In this document: positions 43,296 to 53,935 of the stretch, one piece after another | How positions within the stretch are numbered: position 1 is the stretch's first letter | Layout: each line of letters starts with the position of its first letter | NCBI GenBank assembly: GCA_030267565.1 | Contig: BRXU01000002.1 | Span: 5,641,501 to 5,705,500 of the forward strand | Origin: Pleodorina starrii | Taxonomy: Eukaryota; Chlorophyta; Chlorophyceae; Chlamydomonadales; Volvocaceae | DNA: 64,000 bases | Direction: 5' to 3' | The notes under the pieces: model-generated | What the model saw: only the letters and a program-made list of their open reading frames with translations | What the model was told of the DNA's origin: nothing | Database searches by the model: none | Made by a program: the position numbers and the translations under genes

Positions 43296-45189
43296 ACGGC
43301 GCTGCGCCGCGGGGGGGGAGAGCTGGCGCAGCGGGACGACGAGGGTTCAGGGCAAGAAGATACGCAGCTAAGAAGACGCTGGTCCCGACATGTATGAGTC
43401 GATCAGTTGATAAACATTTCATAATTAGGTGCTTCACCCGTCCAGTCACTGCTGTTGCATCTGATTACCGGCGCTCCGCGGGGTCGTCCTGAATAGGCTC
43501 CGTGAGCCAGCTGCCGAAACCGGACCGACAGACATCACCCTGTGCCATGCGGCGACTATCGACTAGCGGAAATAGGATTGTCCGTAGCTCCGTACCCTTC
43601 ATGAAGTGATCTTTATGTCCGTACCGCCGATGGAGTGGGTGGGTCCCCCTGACGTCGTGTCACTCATGCATGGCCGTGCGCCCACGTTCAACGTGGCTGC
43701 CTACCCTGCCCTGCCCTGCCCGAATGAATGGCCACATTGGCACCGGCACCGCTGTGCTTCCTCCTTGCGGCTGGCGCCACAGCGGGGCTGGGGGCTGGGC
43801 GGGACTTTAGGGTTTTCAGGGTTTTTAAGGACGGATGGAAGCCGACACCTGCCGAAGTGACGTGTTTGCGGAAGTGGATCAGGTCATGAATGGCCCAGGT
43901 CAGAATCCGGACGTTGGTTGCAAGTCACTTAGTGCATTGGCCTGTGTGAGTGTGAGTGTGTAGCACCTTTGCTGGATCTATCGTAGCGAGTACAGTACCG
44001 TCGAGTGATACTGGAGTGACGGAGCGAGTGGGACGGCTGCACGGCTCTGCCGGCCCCGGCGGCCGCCCGCGTGTACACTACTGTCCATTCCGAAGCGCAT
44101 CGGCTGGGTTGAGTGGGCACCAGCTAATCGAGAGTGAGGGTTTTAGTGAGGGTTTTAGTGAGGGAGTGAGAGGAACGGGGTGGGGAGCAGCACCGCCCTG
44201 CCGAACCCGCTACCCTCGTGAGAGCAGCAGAGAGGGCCGCGGTGCGACTTCCGAGGTTGTGAGAGCTGCTGCTGCACGGCTGCCGTACAAGCTGCTGCCG
44301 TGATTGCGCAGCGGTGTCGATTGGCGGCGGCGGCCCGCTGAACGGAGGGTGCGATGGGCGGGAGTGCGTAAGAGAGGATATGCCGCCGCTGGCTGTGCAG
44401 GAATACGGTACTCTGTACGGCGAAACGCGGCGAGCAAGCGAGTGGGAGTATTCTTTTTCCTTGTCCTACCGGTATCGTACAGCCCAGTTGTGACCCCTGG
44501 GAAACTGCAGAACGGGTCTGGAAAGCGTTGTGTGGATGAGAGTAGGGCGCGGCGCGTGATAGCTGGTGGGTCTACCGTACCTTACGACGTTTCAGTTAAT
44601 GCCCAGGGAGGGCAACCCCTGCTGCTTGTGCCTGTCGTATATGCCTGCCGGTATACGCCTGCCGCCTGCGTGTGTGACACGGAAAACACACACACATCTG
44701 ATCCGAGTAGCTGTTGCGGCGGGAGGATGTCGCTTGTAGCGCAAGGCCGATGGACCTGTGTGGGCAGAGCCCCGTTTTGCGCTTGTTGCGGTGGTTGTTA
44801 CAGTGGATGGGCTCCAGACTCCGGAAGAGTAGAGCCAACAGGCCAGCTGGCCTGTTTCACACCGTATGGGCCCGCACGCATCTGCTGTCCACTGCACCGT
44901 CAAACAAGCTGAATTGTGACGTTTGAAGCGTCAAGTGTCTCAGTGCGCCGGCACAGCATTGATAAGAAGACATAACTTATAACGGTGGTGGTGCCTCATG
45001 TCTGACTCTACAACTCAATTGTGGACACGACGTGAAAACACGAGAACAAGGTGGATGCACCTGATGCATAATATGTCCTCAGGCTGCGTCGGCAAATCGG
45101 CGGGGGCGCACGGGGCGGTTTGACCGGTCAATTAATTAATTACAGAACGGTCAAGGGAACCCCCGCTCCTCTGTTATCCAGCTCCTCTG
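43296..45189. other. Intergenic between the PES-type gene and retroelement debris
   Basis: No coding frame is supported. GAGGGTTTTAGT repeats directly at 44137 and 44149, and a TTTAGGGTTTTCAGGG run lies near 43809, both telomere-like words. An ATTAATTAATTA-rich boundary to the retroelement lies at 45130-45200. No clear TGTAA signal was seen close to the PES-type stop codon. Confidence 0.5.
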
Positions 45190-45199
45190 TAATTAATTA

Positions 45200-45812
45200 T
45201 AACCCCCGGAGACCAGGGCGACCTACGTCCAATCCTGCCCCATCTGCCAACGCTCCAAACCCGCCCTCCACCCAACCCCCGCCTGGCCTCCTCCATCCCT
45301 TGCCCACATCATCGCGCCGCTGGACCCACGTGTCTAAGGATCCCATCACCGCCCTCCCGCCCTCCAAAGGCCTCGACGGCCGCACCTACGCTACACCGCC
45401 ATCGTCACCACCGTTGATATGTTCACCAAACAAGCCCACTTCGTTCCCACCAACAATTTCGCCACCGCCCGCGACATCGCCCTCCTCTCCATCGCCAATG
45501 TCTACCGTGCTTCCATGGCCTCCCCACCACCCTCGTCTCTGACCGTGATCCCCGCTCCACCGCCGACATCTAGCGCACCTTCCGAGAGCACCTCGGCACT
45601 TCCCTCAACCTCTCCTCCGCCTACCACCCCCAAACTGACGGACGGTCGAACCAAACGTACCCACCGCACCATCGAGCAGACCCTCCGTGCGTACGTCCAA
45701 CCCCTGCAAGACAACTGGGCCGCCTACCTCCCCGTCGCTGAAGCCGCCTACAACAACACCCCCACGCCAGCACAGGTGCCACACCCTTCTATGCCAATTA
45801 CGGTTTGGTGGC
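45200..45812 (+). pseudogene. Gypsy integrase core fragment
   Basis: In shifting frames: RRWTHVSKDPITALPPSKGL, VVTTVDMFTKQAHFVPTNNF, ARDIALLSIANVYR, then PKLTDGRTKRTHRTIEQTL, RAYVQPLQDNWAAYLPVAEA and AYNNTP. These are hallmark phrases of the Ty3/gypsy integrase core with the Asp of VDMFTK and the Glu of TIEQ recognisable. Several indels make it non-functional. The + strand reading stops at PFYANYG where the next, oppositely oriented piece begins. Confidence 0.85.
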
Positions 45813-46590
45813 GGTGAGGGTGCGGTGGAAACCAGGGTGACCGGAGTAGGCGGCGTCGTGGAATTCGTGAAGGAGGCGGCGACGGAGGACGGGGTCATTG
45901 GGGACGGCGATGCGGTTGGCGAAGTAGACGAGACCGTTGGAGGAGCGTTGGAGGTTAATGGGGGTTGATGGGGGTTAATGGAGGTGGCGGTGTAGCCGGA
46001 GCGGATGGTGGTGGTGAGGCTGGAATCGGGCAGGACGTAGGAGGCGAGGAGCAAGCAGGCGCGGCGAAGAGCGTTGTTGGCGGCGGTGTCGTGTGGTGGT
46101 AGGCCAGCGTGGGACGGGAGGTGGGGGTGAGGGCATGGGGAGCGGCGGTACGGGCGGGGGTGGCGCTGGAGTGAAGATGGAGGCCAGGGACGGAGAGGGC
46201 GGGTCGGCGGGTGGGGCAACGGGTGGAGTTGGGGCGGGTGGGGATGGCGATGGGGGAACGGTGGTGGGTGGTTCGAGGAAGGGTGGTGGGTGGACGGGGA
46301 AGCAGGAGAGCGCGTCGGCCATGTTCTGGGGGCCGGCGCGGTAGGTGATGGAGATGTAGCCTTGGAGCGGAGCGAGGAGTACAGCCCAGCGAGCATGGCG
46401 ACGTGAAAGGTCTTTCTGGGTGAAGAAGCGCTGCAGAGTGTCGTGGTCGTGGCACAGCGTGAAGTGGCAGGCTTCAAGGTAGCACCGACTCTTACGCACA
46501 GCGTGCACGACCGCAAGCATCTCCGGCTTGTGGATGGGGTAGTTGGCTTTGTGGCGGTTGAGTTTGCGAGACTCAAACTCCGCCCCTTTC
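45813..46590 (-). pseudogene. Gypsy RNase H and integrase zinc-finger fragment
   Basis: On the minus strand: FESRKLNRHKANYPIHKPEM, LAVVHAVRKSRCYLEACHF, DHDTLQRFFTQKDLSRRHAR and ITYRAGPQNMADALS (RNase H), a Pro-rich spacer, then NGLVYFANRIAVPND and LRRRLLHEFHDAAYSGHPGF (the His-His part of the integrase N-terminal domain) down to about 45815. It abuts plus-strand pieces on both sides. Confidence 0.85.
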
Positions 46591-47125
46591 GCAGCAAGTG
46601 CGCCGTCGTCTACCTCGACGACGTCCTCATCTACTCCCGCGCGCACCTTCGAAGACCATTGCCGCGACGTCGAAGCCGTCCTCCTTACCCTCCAAGCCAA
46701 CCACCTCCACGTCCGCTTATCCAAATGCTCCTTCGCGCAGCCCTCCACCAAGTTCTGTGGCTTCATCATCTCCCGTGCCGGTATTACGGTATTACCACCG
46801 ACCCCGACAACCTTACTGCCCTCGCCAACTTTCCTCTTCCCGCCTCCATCACCGACGTCCGCGCCTTCCTAGGTTTTACAGGCTTCTACCGCCGCTTCAT
46901 CAAAGACTACGCCCGCATCGCCCTTCCCCTCACCGCTCTTACCAAAACCACCCAAGCGTTTCCCAAGATCCTCCCACGCACCCGCCGCCGTCTCCGCCTT
47001 CCATACCCTTCATGACGCCCTCACCTCCGGTCCCGCCCTCATCATTCCCCAAACCGGCCCCTGCGCTACCTTCACCCTCTACACCGACGCCTCCAAGCTC
47101 CAACCTCGGCATCGGTGCAGCCCTG
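46591..47125 (+). pseudogene. Gypsy reverse transcriptase fragment, plus-strand copy
   Basis: Starts abruptly at KCAVVYLDDVLIYSR (catalytic YLDD) and continues, after frame changes, through CRDVEAVLLTLQANHLHVRL, KCSFAQPSTKFCGFIIS, TDVRAFLGFTGFYRRFIKD and ALTKTTQAFP to TLYTDAS, the start of RNase H. It contains a small GGTATTA duplication absent from the inverted copy. Confidence 0.88.
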
Positions 47126-47139
47126 GGGTTGAGGGTTGG

Positions 47140-47800
47140 AGGGCGCTATCTCGCTCCAGGGCCGCACCGGTGCCGAGGTTGGAGGCGTCGGTGTAGAGGG
47201 TTAAGGTAGCGTAGGGGCCGGTTTGGGGGATGATGAGGGCGGGACCGGAGGTGAGGGCGTCACGAAGGGTGGAGACGGCGGCGGGTGCGTGGGAGGATCG
47301 TGGGAAACGCTTGGGTGGTTCTGGTGAGAGCGGTGAGGGGATGGGCGATGCGGGCGTAGTTTTTGATGCAGCGGCGGTAGAAGCCTGCAAAACCCAGGAT
47401 GGCACGGACGTCGGTGATGGAGGCGGGAAGAGGTAAGTTGGCGAGGGCAGTAAGCTTGTCGGGGTCGGTAATACCGGCACGGGAGATGATGAAGCCACAG
47501 AACTTGGTGGAGGGCTGCGCGAAGGAGCATTTGGAAAAGCGGACGTGGAGGTGGTTGGCTTGGATGGTGCGTAGGACGGCTTCGACGTCGCGGCAATGGT
47601 CTTCGAAGGTGCGCGCGGGAGTAGATGAGGACGTCGTCGAGGTAGACGACGGCGCACTTGCTGCGAAAGGGGCGGAGGGGCAGGCGGCTGGTGACGGCGG
47701 GCGTGTGGCTGTTGTCGGTGGCGTTGGCAAAGCACGAGCGGGAGCGGTCGCGCTGGCTGGGAGCGGTCGCGCGGGTCGGGAGGCGGCGGTGGCGTGGTCC
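47140..47800 (-). pseudogene. Gypsy reverse transcriptase fragment, inverted copy
   Basis: The minus strand repeats the same RT segment (KCAVVYLDDVLIYSR, CRDVEAVLRTIQANHLHVRF, TDVRAILGFAGFYRRCIKN, TLYTDASNLGTGAAL) and extends about 100 bp further upstream than the plus copy, in broken frames. With 46591-47125 it forms a palindrome of roughly 540-bp arms and a very short centre near 47130. Confidence 0.88.
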
Positions 47801-47930
47801 ATGGTGGCTGACGAAAACGAGGCGATGAATGAAGGACGATGAAGATACGCTGACGACCAGCGAGGAAGCGCACATGCGAGGAGGATCTCCTAGCTGATAC
47901 CAACTGAAAGGGAATGGGGTACCTCTCCAA

Positions 47931-48431
47931 TGGGATGTCAATTCGTTACACGACCGTGGTGGCGCGACATAAGCCGACTTGCCAAGCCACAGTTGTATAT
48001 TGAGCAAATACATACCATAAACACAACACTGGCGCGTTAAATAGTAACGTGACGCACAAATGGCGTGCTTCTGTCGTACCAAGTTTGGCGTGCGTTTAGC
48101 GCATCAAAACTCCCGACGTTTAGCGCATCAAAACTGGCCGGCATGTTGACACTTTATAGTGCTATTTTTATTCACCTGGCCGATCAGCTATGTTACTCTC
48201 GGCCGGGGTGATGAGTCATGCCCCTCCGTCCGGAATGCCGACGGCGCTTGCATCCGAACAGCCATCCTATAAAACCCCATGCGTTGCCCAAAGACACTCC
48301 TTGTTTCCACATAAACTCGCCTTGCGCTCTCATTTACATTCACTTTGACCCTAACCGAGCAACCGTCTACTTTACCTGAAGGCTCTCGCTTTCTGCTCTG
48401 GCAACGCTGAAGCCTGTGCGGTTCTTCGAAA
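47931..48431 (+). promoter_or_regulatory. Upstream region of the Pro/Ala-rich protein gene
   Basis: Contains GTTTAGCGCATCAAAACT twice (about 48093 and 48118) and the TATA box at 48268-48274. No coding frame is supported. Confidence 0.5.
48268..48274 (+). promoter_or_regulatory. TATA box candidate
   Basis: TATAAAA lies 158 bp upstream of the ATG at 48432. The following stretch is CT-rich, as in a transcribed leader. Confidence 0.55.
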
Positions 48432-49899
48432 ATGGCCTCCCACATTCCAAAGATTCCTGCTCAAAGTCTCCAATGTGCTGCTGTTGAGGAGACATCCGCG
48501 GCGCCCAACTGCAAGCCACTCCCGGAGATGATTGTGCCGACTCCGGTAAGTCACGTCGGCAAGAACCGCGGCAAGCGCTGGCTTAGAGTGCATATGTGTC
48601 ATAAAACATAGCCACAAGTAGGACACTACTCAAGGTCATGCATTTTGCTTCGACGTTTGCAAGGTGCAGCTTCGATGGACACAGAATGGCCATGTCCTAT
48701 GGCCACGCTCGCTCAGCAGCTGACCGTGTCTCTCCTTGCACCGTCACCCTTGCGCGCAGATGTTGCAACCCAAGAAGGGCATCCCAAGCGCACCTGCACA
48801 ATCGTCGTCGGCGGCATCAGCTCCCTCAAAACAGCACCCTTCGGCGCCGAGGTTCACGCGCCTGCCGGCAGCCCCCGGGGGCTTCCCTCCTGCTGATGGC
48901 GATGTCAGCCGCAAACACCTTGAAAGGCAGCAGCCCTCCACCACCGCCTGCTGCCCGCCATCCATCACCGGTCGGCAGCTCGTTCAGGACCTGTCCCCGT
49001 GCGGCTCCGAGGCCGAGGGGCTGTCCCCGCGCACTTCAGACGCAGGCGACTCCGACTTTTCTTGCAGCGCCAGCAGCAGCAGCAGCACCGACCTCAGTGC
49101 CACCACCTCCTCCCCCAGTTCCTCCACATCCCCCGCCTTGTCCACAGCAAATAGCTTCGCTGAGCGGCCGGTCGCAAAGACCTCCGGCCAGGCTGAGGAG
49201 GAGCCCCGCGCCCCGGACACCCCCGAGCCGCCCTGCCGCTGCCCCACCACCACCAACACCAACACCAACACCACCATCGGCAACACCATCAACACCCCCA
49301 CCTCGCCGAGCGCTGCTGCCCCTTGCACCCGCCGGCCGGCCCAGGCCCCCTTGCTCTCCCCCGAGGAGCTGCTTCATGCGCTGCGGTTGATCAACCGGAC
49401 GTACGAGATCTACAACGCCCAGAGCCTTCGCCAGCTGCAGCGGCTGAGCGACGCACTGAACAAACTCGACCGGGGCTGCACCGGGAGCTCGCCCCAGGCC
49501 CCGTCGATGGCCCTGTCCGCATCGCTGGCCCCGGCACCAGCCCCGGCCCCCCTGCTGGCCCCGGCACCAACTCCGGCCCCGGCCCCCCTGCTGGCCCCGG
49601 CACCAACTCCCGCCCCGGCCCCACTGCTGGCCCCGGCACCAGCCCCGGCCCCGGCCCCGCTGCTGGCCCCGGCCCCGACCCCGCTGGCGTCTGTGCCCGA
49701 GGGCGAGGAGGCAGCGCCCGCACCTGCTTCGCCCCGCGTTTTGCCGGCTAAGGAGGCCGAGGCTGGGAAGGAGCTATCAACCGCGACCCCGTCTGAGGAG
49801 CCAGCAGACAAGCCGTCCAATTGCCTGAAGCACATGTTTGGCAAGCTGCTGCGCGGCATGTTTGGGGGCTGCGTGGGGCGCAACGTGGAAGCCTTGTGA
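48432..49899 (+). CDS. Unknown Pro/Ala/Ser-rich protein, 417 aa, 2 exons
   Basis: Exon 1 is 48432-48545 (MASHIPKIPAQSLQCAAVEE... to VPTP) ending at donor GTAAGT; exon 2 is 48760-49899 after acceptor CGCAG, phase 0. Residues about 40-200 are Ser/Thr/Pro-rich with Asn-Thr runs. A short ordered helix follows (SPEELLHALRLINRTYEIYN, SLRQLQRLSDALNKL). Then four PAPAPLLAPAP-type repeats of about 12-14 residues (near 265-320), and an ordered cationic, Cys-containing tail (CLKHMFGKLLRGMFGGCVG). No signal peptide or membrane helix is clear. The proline repeats could be a rigid linker between the helical piece and the tail. No family recognised; gene status is supported by the TATA box, splice sites and codon bias. 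Confidence 0.75.
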
Positions 49900-52308
49900 G
49901 CGGAATGAGGGGGATGGGTGAAGCGGGGTGTGCACGTGCTCGGCGGATGTCTCGCCCCTCAAGGCGCATACGGTATTGCCATCCTGCGTTGCCAGCCTGG
50001 ATGGAATCGGTTAGCAGGGGATTTACCAGAGACTTGACATATTTATTTGTGCAGCGCGCTGCTGAGGGGCGCTTTTCGTTTTATTTGGTGCAGCTTTGCG
50101 CGAGGATCCGGCTTAGCGAGGTTCCCGACTGATGGTGCCGAATCGGGCGGTACTGAGATGCCGTACTGCTGCGATCTGACAAGGCGTGTTATTATTGCCT
50201 GGGACGGCGTTTCACCGTCCGTTACAGGCATTGTTCTCTGACCTTGCCGGTTGCGTTACAGGTTTGTTTGAGGGTGGCCCGTCCGAGGGCCTCGATACGC
50301 GGCTAACTGCTTTCGTGCCCGGCCGTACCGTCTTCGGAGCGGAATTGATCTGTTTAGTGTACCTATCTGAATGCGGCGGCGTGACACGCGACCGCGGTTC
50401 AATGAATGAACATTGCTGGGGCTTTGCACATGCATTGCAGTGCAGTCAAGTCATAGAGCGATGCAGCACGGTGGGGCATTGCGTGCCGAGTGGTGCCGCA
50501 CCCTGAGGGCGGCAGCAGGCAGAGCAAAGCTGCTTGGGCGAATGATGCAGTCGGTCAGCGGTGGCAAAGATGATGCGGCCAAAGCTAGGATTGAGGGCCC
50601 ACGCTCCCCTATGCTTGTGCGCGTATGGGGTGGCGAGTACAGGGCACCAAGCAAGAGGTCTGCTGAAGTAAGCTGGAGGTGTTACCCCTGTTCAGGGCCG
50701 GGGGGAGATTCGTGTAACGCATGGGTTTGGGACATTGCTGTTCACTGCTGGTTGCCGGGAAGGCGTGCGGAGCTCCTCGGGTCAGTCCTGAGCCGTCCAT
50801 GCTTCACTCGACTTCGTTCGGGCCATGTCATGCCGTACGTCGTCGTAGCGTGATGAACCCACAGCCGTTTGGGCTCCTCTATTAATTAACTCCTCTGCAA
50901 TTAATTAACTCTATTAATCACATACTACGGTCCTCGCACATATCGCACTCGCCGTGCCGCATGTAATACCAAATTTAAACAAGGATCAGGGGTCGTGTGT
51001 TGGGCCCACGGTTGAGCGGCAAAGCCCGAGAAGCGGGAACCCGGAGATAGAAATTGCAAAGGGAGATGCGTGCCTCGCTCCCGTTGCCGTTAGTTGTCCC
51101 CAAGCTTGTTCCCCGCTTTCATCTGGAGCTCGTCCGCTGCATTCGACGGTCGGTTGATCGGCTGTGGTTCACGTTGGGTTAGCTCTGACTGGCGGCAGCA
51201 GCAGATGAGAGGCACGCTGCTGTATGCGCACCAGCAGGCACCAGCTGGCCCGCTGGCTCCTCCCTCCGGTTGACGCATCGGGGGCTCTGGAGCTACGCAG
51301 TACAAATCACAACTAGCTACCGTACTACGCTGGGTCGGGGAATCGATCGGGGCAGGGGTGGATGGCGATCATGGGCGCCCCTACTCGTTGTTGTTCATGG
51401 GCATGGACTGCTGCTGATTATTACGCGCCGCCCGAGGAACCAAAGGGAGATTGCTGTGCAGGTGCTTGCGCCGCGATAGGACTCGCACTGGCCCGCCGGC
51501 GCTGTCCCTACGGGGGCCTGGAGCCCACTGTAACAGATACTACTACCAGCTCCTCACCGCCAAGGCGCAGCATGCCGCACGAAGCCGCTTCTTCGAGGAC
51601 TTTCACCAGACCCCCGGTTTTTTCATTACAACTATCACTGGACCTTGAAGGAGGCCCATGCTGTCACATGTGGGTCGGTGACTTTCCTGTAGCTGCTGAT
51701 GGCTTCCATGTTGCAGTCACGTGTGACCAAACCTCTCAGAGTGCCAGTCTGACCATGTCTGACAGTAATACAACATGCGCAAATGAAATTGCTCACGGCC
51801 GTCCAGCGTTGCGCGCGCCTACCGTCAGTATCATCGTGTGCTGCGGGAGGGCGGTGAGGAGGACTTGGAGACAGAATCCGAATCTGCGTTTGCATTATGC
51901 CCTACAAACTGCGCGGGCCTTCGTTTGTACAAGCGAAGCCAAAGCATCTGCCCTGGTCGAGCTAACTCGTTCGGACGTTTCAACCGCCCTGTCGTCTGTC
52001 GTTGTCGGTCATGTACTCTCAACTTTCTGTTTGGGTCATTATACTTTTCCACAACAGCATAATACTATGCATATACACAGGAATAAACCAGGGAAAATGT
52101 TGGAGTACAATTGCCCATTCCGGGTTTCATCCGATGCCGCGCACGTGGGGGCCACGCAAGTCAACTACTGACGCTCCTCATCGACCGTTTTCTACAAGAA
52201 AACTTCACACGCATTTGGTGTTATCACCTGCATCTGAGCGTGTCATTTCCAGCCCTTATTTCCCCGGCAGCTGTCTTGTAGTTCTGTAAGTTTAGGTAGC
52301 TCCAGAGT
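49900..52308. other. Intergenic, no supported gene
   Basis: Contains the 3' flank of the Pro/Ala-rich gene and the promoter of the kinase gene. CTCCTCT and ATTAATTAA words at about 50875-50925 resemble those at 45130-45200. No convincing coding frame; the 51362-52171 plus frame has no motif and chance-like composition. Confidence 0.5.
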
Positions 52309-53871
52309 ATGGCGCAATCTTCTTTACTTATCTTACAGCAGTCGCAACACGCGGCAGCGCCACATTCCAAAAAACGCGGAGGAGGCCTTCTGTCGCGGCT
52401 TTTCAACTGCCCCACGAACGATAGCAAAACAGCAGCTTCCAGCTCAGCAACCTCCAGGCCCTGCGCCGCTGGTGCCTCATGGAGTTCAAACTATGCCACA
52501 GCTGTTTCACAGCAGGCTACAGCTTCGTCGACTGCGAGCACGTCAGGGACCCTGGCGTCAACCTCGAATGGCCAGGCTGCCGGGGCCGCGGAATGCACCC
52601 AAGCGCCTTTCCTCAACTACAAAACGAACCTGGAGGAAAAATACGCCTTTGTGCGGGAGCTGGGCTCGGGTGGCAACGGCATCGTGCGGGTGGTCGTCAA
52701 CCGGGAAACCGGCGAGGAATATGCGTGCAAGTCCATTCGGAAGGTCCTCAAGGATGCTTCCGACCAAAAGAAACGGGGCCATCTCGACAGGTAAGAAGCT
52801 GTGCCGCGGACTGCCCACGCCCCGCGTTGCGCTTCTCGTCGTCTCGTGGCGCTTCTCGTCGTCTCGTGGCGCTTCTCGTGAACTCGACCGGAAGAAAACG
52901 TTCTCACACCCCCGGGGCCGCCGCGCGCTCGTGCAGATCCACCATCCTTATCCCCACATGCATTTTCAATATTTATTCCGCAAGTCCGCAACGAACTGAA
53001 GCCACATAACAACGGGCTCCGCGTGGACACCTTTGGTCACACAGCCCTCCGCCAATATGCTCTCACTCAATCCATCCGCTGTGCGCGCAGTTGTTTCACC
53101 GGCGTGTCTTCGCCCCTCCCCTCCCCGCCCACCCCCGCTTTCGGCCGGCACCGCCCTCCCCCGCCTGCCCCGCGCTCTCGTTGCCCATCCCCACCCCTCC
53201 CCACCCCCTCTCCGTAGGGCTTCTTGTTTCATTGCTGCAAATTCACTCTTCAAACACCCCCTCCCCACCCCCTCCCCGCCCCCTCCCGGCCGCGGCCGCA
53301 GCATCCGTCGCGAGGTGGCCGTGTTGACCCGACTGCGCGGCAACCTCAACGTGGTGAAGCTGGAGGACGTGTACGAGGACGAGCATGCCGTACACATCAT
53401 CATGGAGCTTTGCGGTGGAGGGGAGCTGGTGCACCGGATCGGGGACCGCCACTACAGCGAACGCACGGTGAGATGACAGGCAGGCAGGCAGGGAGGGAGA
53501 GACGCAGGCAGGCAGAGAGAGCCGGGAGAGATGCAGGCAGGCACGGTGAGATGACAGGCAGGCAGGCCCCCCCCCTTCCTCCTCCTCCTCCTCCTCCTCC
53601 TCCTCCTCTGAACCGTTTTGAACCTCGTTTCATTCTCTGTTTCGCCGCGCTTACACGACCCCCCCCTCCATCGCCCCACGCAGGTTGCCAGCTTCATGCG
53701 CGCCGTGCTGCGTACCCTGGCGCAGTGCCACGCGAACAACATCCTGCACCGGGACATAAAGCCGGGTAGGTGTGTGTGGGGGGGGCTGGGTTGGTGGGCT
53801 GGTGGGTGGCTGAGGTGGTGCCAGGCATGGGTGTGTGACCCGCATCATCATCATCATCATCATCATCATCG

Positions 53872-53935
<64 letters not shown>

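Larger units (their letters stand above)
45190..47930. mobile_element. Scrambled Ty3/gypsy relic with domains on alternating strands
   Basis: Four adjacent pieces are recognisable: integrase core on plus (about 45200-45812), RNase H and integrase N-terminal zinc region on minus (about 46590-45813), RT on plus (about 46591-47125), and RT again on minus (about 47700-47140). Frameshifts occur in each. This is not the order or orientation of any functional element. ATTAATTA-rich sequence with CTCCTCT words lies just left of the relic (45130-45200); similar sequence also appears further right near 50875-50925. Confidence 0.85.

Noticed and set aside
51362..52171. 269-codon plus ORF as a gene
   Set aside because: No motif, no codon bias like the neighbours, and no splice or promoter signals. 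Probably a chance frame.
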